DNA of 64,000 nucleotides. Source: Ectobius pallidus. Its lineage: Eukaryota > Arthropoda > Insecta > Blattodea > Ectobiidae. The notes under the pieces were generated by a model, which saw only the letters and a program-made list of their open reading frames with translations, did no database searches and had not been told where the DNA came from. The DNA is taken from assembly GCA_964059195.1 (NCBI GenBank), contig CAXKWD010000004.1, forward strand, positions 117,011,938 to 117,075,937, written 5' to 3'. Of this stretch, positions 54,640 to 64,000 are shown piece after piece (position 1 is the first letter of the stretch; each line of letters begins with the position of its first letter). Position numbers and translations under genes: made by a program.

Positions 54640-57565
54640 CATTCATATATTCATTTTATTATATATATGTACATTGCCCTATTTAATTATATCTTATTTC
54701 GTGATTAATTAAATTGTAAATCCGTTCTTTGATTATTTCATATACTACCCAATGTACAAATTAATAATGTGCGCGTGGGTATATCAGTGTATTATTGGTT
54801 GATTAAGGAGACTTGCTGTGTTACATTAGTCTTCCCATAGGGAAGAATACAGAACTAATTGAAAACGTTAGAGTGGTGGAGAACCGTTTACCTCCGACTG
54901 ATAAAAAGTTTTCCAGCAAGTAGAACAGCTAAAAGAACCGAAGGCATGATCTATACAAACAAACGAGGCTGCTCTTGCAATTCAATCATTCCTCCATCAC
55001 ACGTTTTCTTTTTGGTTGATAAATCAATCAGTTGCACGGCCTTTATCTTACAGAGTGCAAGATAAAACAACCCAGCCCTACGGTGGAGCATTCTCACCAG
55101 AAGTGTCGTTCTAACTCTTTCTTCCAGTTCCTTTAGTATGGCCTCAAAAGACCTCACCTGAATTAAGCACTAATTGAATTCTATGCTGAAAAGTATGAAA
55201 ACCTGCGGGAATACTTTGCCTGAATTTGATATTGTCACTTACAGAAATTGCAGCTTTAAATCTTTGTTTTATGTTTAAGCTCGAGTTCAACTATTTAATA
55301 AAGTCTTTTCATCTACTAGTGTTGAAGATAATTGTATTCTTTAAAGACAAGGTACTTCTCAATAAATATGAGTATGAGTATAAGTCAATAAGTACCCGAA
55401 CATAATTTTTATAATTTATATTTGTAACAGCAGAGGCCTTACAATTGTAGTATTTTTCAACGTAATCTCCTTAATTTCAATACAATTGTTTCATTATTCC
55501 GCTAGCTTTCGGAAGCACATCGGAATAAACTGTGCAAAATATGGTGCACAAACTTTCTCATATATACGTGTTAAAAAAATGTATTATTGAGGTTTCAAGG
55601 TTATCGAAAGAAACCAGTAGATGTCATTCAAAATTAATCTATAACCTGAAGGTTAAGTAGATTCAAGGATATTACCGAATTTTTCATATAGGTCTAGCGT
55701 AATATTTTCCTTGTAGCATCACACATGTTAATTGAATAAATAATTGTTCCGACTATTGAGTAGATTTAGATTTCCTTGGTTCAGTAAATAAATCATACAA
55801 TAGAATGCAAATTAAACAAAATCAATATATGATTTAGGTCCACTTTAATCATTGCTATTTTTATGTGGAGATAGTTTTTCTGGACCTATGTAGTACAATA
55901 TCTGAATACTTCTCATATATATTTTTTTTTAATTCAGGCTTATTCAAGAAAACATAGCAATCTACATTATTTTAGCCTACTATTTTCTTTATTGATAATA
56001 TATTTACTATGATTGTTATTATTATTATTATTATTATTAAACTTATGTTACATGCTTTAACTGCATAAACGCGGGTTTAGAATTTTTGCGTGTACCAGTA
56101 GTCTTTGTAATAATTCATTCATGTTCATCTGATTCTATTGTTCAGTGATGTCTCCTTTTCTGATACTCAGTTTAAACGATTAGGCTATAATATCCGTTGA
56201 CGTAGCATTTACTTATTTGCATTTTGAAAGTAGTTAAATACAAATATTTGTCCAATCTCAATAACCAACCAATCTCCTGATAACATTTCTTACCTGACCA
56301 CATCACGTTTTATTAATATACCCCAGACACGTAGGAAGTAAATCCTGTTGCGATTTTTCGTGTACTTCATACTGTCGCAAATATCATTTCTAAACTATTT
56401 TTAGTATTTAAAAGATGTCATTCTAATCAGGAGGTCAAGCATACAACAAAATCCACGACCGCAGTGGATCCGAAGGTCATTCCTTCAAAGCCGTCTGCGA
56501 TCGATGGATTCTTCAGGTAACCCTGGCAATGAAGTCTTCTGGGAGGGACTCCGAGCCTAAGTTAGAGACTCTGGACTAAATTCCTCGGCCCTATCACATC
56601 CTAGTAATATCTTGGTTTTCTCTAGCTGGTCGTCGAGGCGATGGTTTTACCACCTGTCCCTCTGACCGCCACTGAAAAATTAGCGTACCGATACCTAATT
56701 AGCCTTTGGTACTGAAACATCCATTCGGAGACACCTATACTCCCGTCCGAGGAGAGACATAGTATATTCATGCCATGTTTCATAGTAGCCAGGAAGATTC
56801 GAGCTATTATGTTAGAAATTTCTCTGTAAGAAACATTTTAGAGGAAAAAATCTTCTAAATTTAATGCTAGACAGAGCCGTAGTCTAAATATTTAAATACA
56901 GTTCAAGTTGCATTAAAAATAACTGGTTGTCAATTAAGGAGAGGACAGTAAATAAAAATCAGACGAATTTAACTTTTTTGTATTGAGAAACAAACTAAAT
57001 ATTCTTTGTCCAACTTCAAATCTCACTAAAATTTGCTATAATGGACAAGAAGCCACACAGCGACATTTGCATGCTGTACCATAAACACGCAGCTGAAATA
57101 AAGAACAAATTTCAAGAGAGTTAACACTTTAATTTATAACTATGTTACATTGTATTCTGTACACACTCGAACAGCAGTCGACGGTTTAAGAACACATTCA
57201 GTACCGTCAAGTCAAAGAAGGTGTAACATAAGAAGGGGATATAGTTTACACAAGAAACATTTGTTCCGGAAAGAAAGGATAACACAAAATACTTCAGCAC
57301 CGTATTCAGATTGTTTACCTATATTCTAATTGTCAGGTAAACATTGGTAGGTCTTACACTTTTTTTAAACCACTGATAATTTTAAGAATCAAAGGCCACT
57401 GGAAAACATGATAAAGAGCAACGTGATGTGATATTCATGTGACACAGCCCCAATAAGAGCCAGACGCACCATTTGTAGCATATCAAAATATGAGTGTATT
57501 TGTATATAGTACCGAAACCTATACCTATGACCAGTATCATATTGATGATGATAAACTTAATTGAT
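54640..57565. other. Mostly unassigned DNA around a mariner remnant
   Basis: Apart from the transposase tail at 55.4 kb, no gene is supportable. Bases 56420-56770 are distinctly more GC-rich than their surroundings (CGAAGGTCATTCCTTCAAAG, GTCGTCGAGGCGATGGTTTT), but no frame or RNA fold I recognise explains this. Confidence 0.4.
55381..55470 (-). pseudogene. Mariner transposase C-terminal tail
   Basis: Minus-strand frame GDYVEKYYNCKASAVTNINY through YVRVLIDL is the C-terminus of insect mariner transposases. It runs into the 3' terminal repeat TAAGTCAATAAGTACC. The sequence just upstream (to about 55560) continues the similarity but has stops. The 5' part is absent. Confidence 0.8.
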
Positions 57566-57573
57566 GAACTTAC

Positions 57574-57744
57574 GCTGACCGTGCGATGTACCAGCTGTCT
57601 AGCTGCCGTTGCTAAGGCTACCCAGCGGCCAATCCGACCCGTGGCATAGCCACCATCGACTTTACCGCTCAGTAGTCTGTGGCTGCTTAGGTTCCAGTCC
57701 ATCTAGTCGTCTCCATCGTGGAACTGAAATTCCAATCGACCGGC
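57574..57744 (-). other. Exon-like block 1 (171 bp)
   Basis: On the minus strand a T-rich tract and ATTACAG precede the block, and GTAAGTTC follows it. One frame is open from an ATG at 57702 through the donor (SGKVDGGYATGRIGRWVALA), but no family is recognised. The block contains the hairpin GTGGC-ATA-GCCAC and GCCGTTG/CAGCGGC stem halves. Confidence 0.5.
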
Positions 57745-57918
57745 CTGTAATAAAAAAAACTGTTGTTATCCAAACCATCCAAATAATGTGACAAATTCTT
57801 ACATTTATTGGCTGTTAACACCTGTACAAAAATGTAGGGCTTCAAAAATGGTTTTTAATTGGATCATAGATTAAGTACATACATAGTATCAAATTACAAA
57901 CTTAAATGAAACACTTAC

Positions 57919-58072
57919 GTTGTTCGTGAGAGGCACCAGCCGTATAGCTACCGCTGCTAAGCTACTCAGCGGCCAATCCGACTCGTGGCATAGCCACCAT
58001 CGACCTTACCGCTCGGTAGCCTAGCTTCCACTCCGTATAGTCGTCCCCGGCGTGGAACTCGAATCGATTGGC
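57919..58072 (-). other. Exon-like block 2 (154 bp)
   Basis: The minus-strand acceptor TTTCTACTTCAG and donor GTAAGTGT bound a block homologous to block 1 but 17 bp shorter. Frame 1 begins ANRFEFHAGDDY and meets a stop before the donor. The hairpin GTGGC-ATA-GCCAC is intact. Confidence 0.5.
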
Positions 58073-58251
58073 CTGAAGTAGAAATAATTTTGGTGTTATC
58101 CAAACCTACCCAATAATGTCACAAATTCATACATTTCTGGGTTGTTAACAGCTGTACAGGAATGTGGGGCTTCATAAATTCATCTTATTTAAGTCACAGT
58201 TCGAAGGTTACATGGAAACTAACCTATTACAAACTCAAATGAAAGACTTAC

Positions 58252-58399
58252 GTTGTTCGTGCGTGGTACCGTCTAGCTGCCGCCGCTAAACTACCCAGCG
58301 GCCAATCCGACCCGTGGCACAGCACCATCGGCCTTACCGCTCGGTAGCCTAGCTTCCACTAGTCTGGTCGCCTCCAGCGTGGAACTCGAATCGATTTGC
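58252..58399 (-). other. Exon-like block 3 (148 bp)
   Basis: Minus-strand acceptor TTTCTATTACAG and donor GTAAGTCT. Frame 1 begins ANRFEFHAGGDQ then stops. The GTGGC hairpin is damaged here by a one-base loss. Confidence 0.5.
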
Positions 58400-58582
58400 C
58401 TGTAATAGAAATAATTTTACTGTTAACCAAATCTACCTAATAATGTCACCAATTCATACATTTCTGGGTCATTAACATCTGTAAAAAATCTGGTGCCTCA
58501 TATGTTATATAGCTTATTAAAGAACACATTAAGTTGGGCTACGTAGAAACTATTATATTACAAACGCAAAAGGAGGACTTAC

Positions 58583-58735
58583 GTTGACCGTGCGAGATAT
58601 CAACCGTCTAGCTGCCGCTGCTAAGCTGCCCAGTGGTCAATCCGACTCGTGGTATAGCCACCATCGACCTTACCACTCAGTAGCGTAGCTTCCATGCCGC
58701 CTAGTTCTTCAAGCGCGAAACTCCATTTGATTGGC
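58583..58735 (-). other. Exon-like block 4 (153 bp)
   Basis: Minus-strand acceptor TTTTTGTTACAG and donor GTAAGTCC. It is the most diverged copy; the frame starting ANQMEFRA stops at once. The hairpin is kept as GTGGT-ATA-GCCAC, with a G-U pair if read on the plus strand. Confidence 0.5.
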
Positions 58736-58850
58736 CTGTAACAAAAATAATTTAAGTGTTATTCAGACCTAATAATTTGTCAATTGACTGTACATAACAT
58801 AAACAATAATTGTGAAGTTATGGCCTTAGTACTAGCAATAATCAAAGCAA

Positions 58851-60809
58851 CTAATAATTATATTTTTATGGCTGCTACTTAACCACTTAGAAATTCTTAT
58901 TTTACAGGAAATGAATTATTTACTAGAAATCAGCAGCACATGGCTAGTTTATATTAAATTATTATTTGTCCTCTAAAATCCATAGTTGTCTTCCTGCCTA
59001 GCAAATTTCTGGGGGTGGTGTGTCAAGAATGTCACTTCAGTTACTGCAATATAGAATGTTTAATTACATTGGATAATTAAAATGGCACTCTTAAAATCAT
59101 CCCTTAACATTTCTAATTTTTATAAATGTTAAGTTTCCTCATATATTTATATAGTTATTTCTCATTGGTATTTACAACTTAATACCTTCATCATTTTACA
59201 GAGTGCCGGGCTAAAGTACACATAAATGTACAGCTATTTTGACAGCTTTAAAGTTTGGTAAATTTCTTCAATGCACTGTACAGAGTAACTCAATGAGATT
59301 TTATGTACGTTGGTATACTTCAATGTGAGTTAATTTTGTAGCTCAAGAAATACAAGTACAATAAACTACTTCTCGATATTTTGTTCATTCAGGTGGTACC
59401 GTATTAAGTTATCTGCTTCAGTGATGACATCCGAAAACTATCAGAAAACGAACTTTCTTCTTGCAAACTTTCTGTAATACACCTCAAGGAAAAAATCTGA
59501 CCCTGTTGACTATGGGGATCTAGTAGGCTCTCAGGAATTTAGCAACTTCATCTCAACCGATTAATCAAGTATCGTTTATTTTATTTATTTACACCTTAGA
59601 TGCAGTCATTGAGAATACTTCCCTCTTATATCTGTGTAGCCTACAATGATACATAGTTTAATTTTATTAGGTAATTTTCATATAACTGGACATGTGTTCG
59701 TATACAGTTTTCTTTGAGCCATATGGTGTCGTAGAGGAAGAAGTTGTATGTCGGTGGAACCTTGCAACTTTAGAACAAATCTAGGAATAATTTCGTATCC
59801 CTCGAGCTTTGGTTTAAAAGTTATAGTTACAGTTATGGCACTGTAGCTGTTATTTATGTATACCTTTAACCTTGTACAATGCATTTGTAATTACACTGTA
59901 TAATCTGTGTTATAGCATTGGGTGAACTGTAAGCAAACAAACTAAAAAATGAATAATTAAGAAACATCTAACTATATGCGTGAGAGGATTCTTATCCAGT
60001 AGCCTTTGACAGTGAATATCAGCCTTTGTTAAGACAGATCTATTGACGGGCTGTTACAAAAATAATTTGGAAACTGTTGTAAATAAAATTTCTGCACATG
60101 AAGTTTCTTCAGCAACCATGAAGAAAGACATGAAGCATTAAGAAGTCTCCTGAAGAGGCTTGAAGAGACGATAGGCTGGCAACGAAGATAGAGACGATAT
60201 CGTTTGTAGTAGCTGGGATAAAAGCTATGTCGCGAGTGATGTCTTTATGGCTGAATTCTTTGTGTAGTCCTCGAACTTTATATCTGCTAACCTAAAACAT
60301 AGATCAAAGTAATGAATATTCCAGAGAATTATTAGACTATTAGCAATGAATTGAAGAATGTGTCAAGGAATCAAAGTACCAAAAGTAACATTTTTTAGGA
60401 GGGGAAACTCTGTTATAAAACAAGTTGCTCTAAACACAACGCAGTCCATTTGTTGGCAACTTTAAAATACTACAAGAACTTGGAGAGGACTATGATCCAT
60501 TCTCAGTTTGTGGACAATGGTTCCTAAAACCCATTTCAGTACACAGGTAAAACGTGAAATTTTGATACTTACACTCTTTAATTGTGTATATGAACAGACT
60601 TTTAAAATAATAATTTATTTAATTTGGGGGTATGTTAGGTCGATTGTAATAAAAATCTGGAAAACTGATTTAGTAAGATTTAATTATACAGTACCACTCC
60701 TTGTAAAGTAAATTACGTACAAATAAAATTAAGGAATAGAGGTTTAGGTTTTGTAAGTGATAAGTCAGTACTGTCATTTATAGAAATAAAGAGTACCTTT
60801 CATTTTCAA
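58851..60809. other. Unassigned AT-rich DNA
   Basis: No recognisable exon, RNA or repeat boundary was found. Small ORFs (59678-59884 minus, 60508-60711 plus) lack motifs. Confidence 0.4.
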
Positions 60810-61112
60810 TTATTTAAAAAAAAATTGAACAAAAATCATACAAAAATTGACAAATGTTAAGAGCCAACCACTTTCAAAGTAAATTGACACATTCCCAATG
60901 GGTTTTTTTCTCATTACTGCAAAACTGCTATATAGAAAATAACATTTTGGGGAAAAAATGGGAGTCCACTGAATCCGGGTTGCAGCCGCAGGGTTTGTGA
61001 AACTTTTGTGAGCTGTCTTGGATCCTTCAGAGGTACCGATGAGTTTTCCATCCTCGCAATGAAAATCTGTATGTCTCCTTAATTCATTGGGATTAAAATG
61101 CAATTCACAAAC
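60810..61112 (-). CDS. Possible THAP-domain exon (partial)
   Basis: THAP domains are C2CH zinc-finger DNA-binding modules found in host regulators and P-element-type transposases. On the minus strand, TTCATGTCTACTTGCAG is a plausible splice acceptor directly before VCELHFNPNELRRHTDF, which fits the second half of a THAP domain (the paired Cys and His, then a polar stretch). It continues CEDGKLIGTSEGSKTAH. The frame stays open to 60810, but residues after about 45 do not resemble the expected hydrophobic THAP end (AVPTIF-like), so the exon may end or decay early. The first half, with the other zinc ligands, is not found within 3 kb upstream. Confidence 0.45.
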   Translation of the reverse strand, partial: VCELHFNPNELRRHTDFHCEDGKLIGTSEGSKTAHKSFTNPAAATRIQWTPIFSPKCYFLYSSFAVMRKKPIGNVSIYFESGWLLTFVNFCMIFVQFFFK

Positions 61113-61746
61113 CTGCAAGTAGACATGAATAACAGATTAACCTTTTCACATCTATCTTACATGCATTAGTAGAAACAACTTTTCCTTCTTCTTTGGTTTT
61201 ATTCATGTAGGCCTAATCCTGTAATAAATTTATTCACTTTTAATTACATTTCTGAGATTTTACTGACTGAATTTAAACTGAAAATTCAAAGCCTAGTACC
61301 TACCACTGGCTGTTTATTTCAAATGAAATTATTGCGCTTTATCGCAGATATCCATTTCTTTTTTAGGATTTCGTCTTAAGGAAACCAAAAACCCACTTCT
61401 AGCACCGTGGTTCCCACTATAATTAGGCACAAAACATTAAATACCATAATTACATCAGTATTTTATGCTAGACAATGATTTACAATACTGCTTTAATTGT
61501 ATCTAAAGTTGCTGTTTAGGTGGTGCTGCTGATGTCATGGTTTCTACATTCATTTGTCTAAATTACTTATTTCCGTTATGTCGATTTCCGTCATACGTCA
61601 AGAAAGTTATGAGTAGGCCTAATTGCTTACCCGATCTAGGGCCAATTCTTTTTAAAAAAATTAGTTAATTAAGCTATAATTTTAGAGAAAAGATTATGGT
61701 AAAACTATATTCTGAAAGAGGAAGCATTTAAGACTATTTATTATTG

Positions 61747-61778
<32 letters not shown>

Positions 61779-64000
61779 TGAGGAACTAATTTTATTGTAA
61801 TAAAAACCAATATAGGCCTACTATTTCATCTTAAAGAATAGTCTACAAAATAAATATGCAACATAGGTATATGTTGCTGCAATTTGGATCTGGATTTAAA
61901 AAGGAAACAAAAGAAAGCTGTAATAGAACTTAAGTAATGTAAGCTAAACAAAGATCACATCCGAATATGAATGCAATGAGGATGTTCTTGACATAAAAAT
62001 TTTCATTATGTACCGATATTTATTTACTAGGTTCACAGTGTTAATTCCTTTTCACGCGTATCTTACCTGTCTGCGGACCTAATCTTCAGAATTCGTTGAC
62101 ATCTACCTTTCAGCATTATCTAGTAACACATATGCAGAACACTGGTATGTGTTCAAACATTAAAATCGAGCAAGCTAAAGTGAAAAGAAGATTAAATGCA
62201 GTTAGACGAAAATATAAACTATTGAACTAAACTGAAAGGCAAACAGTATTCGTGGTTAGTTCAATTGTGGAACATTTACATTACGCTATGCTATCGCAGA
62301 CTCTTATGTGCTTCATGTTTTCTATAGGCATTAGAAGTTACAGTAATAATTTGGTTGGCGTTTATAAGACAATTTTCCACTAATGCATGTCACTGAAATA
62401 TGAATTCTCAAGCTGTAAATACAGAACGTGAGTATGATTTATTGAGGCAGATGGCGTCAAGTCACGTTATCATCTCGGAGAAAGACAACATAATTGTAAA
62501 ATTGTTAAACAATCAATTATTTCATACCCATATTCTTGGTCCAGATTCTATGTTGGCTTTTCCGTGTTATTTCAAGTGAATCGGTTCTTCATACGAGATG
62601 TAGAAAGGGCCTCAAAAATGTTTACTCACCAAAATGTTCATACAAAGACTAACTGTTGCTAGGCAAAGTATACCACGAAGTATATGCTAAAGGAGTGTAA
62701 CGAACAGCGTACATTATTAAGCCCGAACATTTTCGGATCTACAGTATTACTTTCTGATACAAAGTGACGTAAATCCATTTCTCTCTTCATAATTTAAGAA
62801 TTATTATTAGTCTATCTTGTGTAAGTTAGAGTAAAGGGAAGAAAACTGAAATAAGTGCCGGTATAATTGTTAGCCCAGAGGAAATTGGTAATGATATACA
62901 AAATTTATATTATTTTATTTATGTTATTTTTATAATATATATATATAATATTTAAAGCTGTATTATCTTTATTAATTTCGCAGTAGGCCTATATGGATGG
63001 CTTAACCATATAAAGTAGGCTATTATGTAGCCCTTTATTATGCAAGGTTTGGTTTCTAAGAGATAGGAATATCAGAATATTCCACATTCCACTTTACAGT
63101 AGTGGAATTAATAAATCTACAAGCTTATTCAGAATAAGCAGCAGGATCCGAAATTTCCAGCCGCCAGATCGACATTGTCAACCAGAATATTGAAGGCGGG
63201 CGAGAAAGATTCAGTTCTGAAAAATTACTGTCCTGTTTGCTTTTATTATTTTAGATTCCGCAATAAGAATCAAATTTAATTAGTAGATATTGCCGCAGGC
63301 AGTTACTTCGACATTAACAATATGAATGAATATTCGAATTTACTCGTAAGAATTCGGAAATGTCCGGAAGTTATCCATATAATTTGAATTTCCCACTTGA
63401 CATTGATGGGTTTTTGTTCCCTGCGTTTTTGTGTGTTGACTCTTGTTTGTTACAGCTTTCAAAACTTACAACCAGTTCGAGAATATGTAGCTATTTTAAT
63501 AATCTCTTACAAATTAGTAGGTGCCATACGAAAAATTAAAAGTAAATTATCAGCCTTTTTTAATTAGGGGTACTTCAGGTAGCTTGAGTACTTATTTATT
63601 GTTTATCTTTACATGTATTTAATTTTGCATATTTCAAAGGGATATAGCCAATGCTGTAATTTATAGCATTTGTTATTAGGGCAGAAGTAGTTCTTCTTAA
63701 TTCCCAACTAGCTTACTAAACTTCTTAGTTTGACCACTGCCTTCGGGTTTGAAATATCTTGTCCTGATACACAGTATATAATATACTAGCAATTCGTGCT
63801 AGCTAAAATTTAGCTGACTCATGATTTTGCTATTCTTTCTTATTAATTATTTTAGGTAGATTTCGAAGAAAAATCTACCTATTGCAATCGATACCATGTC
63901 ACTACTTTCGAAAAATTCTTTCATATCTTTACGTTTCATGCCTCCCTAAGTACGAAACCACCGCCTGTTCAAAAAAAGTTTTGTGATATATATATATCTT
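61113..64000. other. Unassigned AT-rich DNA
   Basis: It holds a (TTA)n tract (about 61741-61780) and a small hairpin AGGTAGATTT...AAATCTACCT (about 63853-63879). No gene or element boundary was recognised, and no THAP first exon was seen on the minus strand. Confidence 0.4.
61741..61780. repeat. (TTA)n microsatellite
   Basis: A TTA run interrupted once near its start. Confidence 0.9.

Larger units (their letters stand above)
57566..58850 (-). repeat. Tandem array of four ~335-bp exon-bearing units
   Basis: The starts of the exon-like blocks are 345, 333 and 331 bases apart. Both the blocks and the AT-rich spacers (ATGTCACAAATTCATACATT, TGTTAACA.CTGTACA) are repeated. Copies differ by substitutions and small indels, so the duplication is not very recent. 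The array stops at about 58850 on one side and 57566 on the other. Confidence 0.9.

Noticed and set aside
57574..58735. Tandem mutually exclusive coding exons
   Set aside because: Block lengths differ in frame (171, 154, 148, 153) and three of four copies have stops in the best-conserved frame, so a coding cassette is not supported.
1..64000. CRISPR arrays, bacterial operons or prophage
   Set aside because: No regularly spaced short repeats, no dense ORF organisation and no bacterial signals; the window is plainly eukaryotic.

Overview
This 64 kb window is AT-rich, intron-scale eukaryotic DNA, almost certainly from an arthropod and most likely a large-genome insect. I infer this from the transposon mix: insect-type mariner copies, insect-type tRNA-derived SINEs, an RTE-like LINE tail and abundant Helitrons. 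A polyneopteran such as a cockroach is a guess, not a demonstration. No complete single-copy host gene can be recognised. The content is intergenic or intronic DNA made of layered transposable elements, most of them old and broken.

Layout. 0-4.8 kb: fragments of a palindromic MITE, a Helitron and tRNA-derived SINEs. 4.8-7.9 kb: a LINE with one uninterrupted 952-codon endonuclease/reverse-transcriptase ORF and an (AATG)n tail, the most intact gene here. 9.5-15.9 kb: a nest. A minus-strand Helitron is split by a minus-strand LINE that carries ORF1 but no ORF2 and has an 11-bp target-site duplication. That LINE is itself split by a 1.2 kb hAT element with an 8-bp duplication. Next comes a head-to-tail array of the same Helitron family, then a second Helitron family. 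16-17.1 kb: two tRNA-derived SINEs facing each other, forming a 0.4 kb inverted repeat. 18.5-19.8 kb: an element with a hAT MITE inside it and a 120-bp near-perfect palindrome at its end. 20-31 kb: mostly unassignable sequence with three copies of a Helitron-like repeat and a diverged SINE.

32-48 kb: an RTE-like LINE 3' remnant, two SINEs, another Helitron with a MITE inside, and two deleted mariner-like elements with long inverted arms, one of them nested in a hAT element. There are also further hAT MITEs, more Helitron pieces, and a second, complete copy of the palindromic MITE seen at base 1. 50-56 kb: SINE and repeat fragments and two deleted insect-type mariners, one fused into a chimeric fold-back. 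57.5-58.8 kb: four tandem copies of a ~335-bp unit. In all four, an exon-like 148-171 bp block on the minus strand is bounded by a consensus acceptor and GTAAGT donor, and the block contains conserved hairpins. 61 kb: a possible THAP-domain exon on the same strand. These last two are the best candidates for host transcription.

The elements do not cooperate as a pathway. The window is a stratified insertion record, and target-site duplications let part of the order be read (Helitron, then ORF1-only LINE, then hAT; hAT and mariner at 40.7-42.1 kb).
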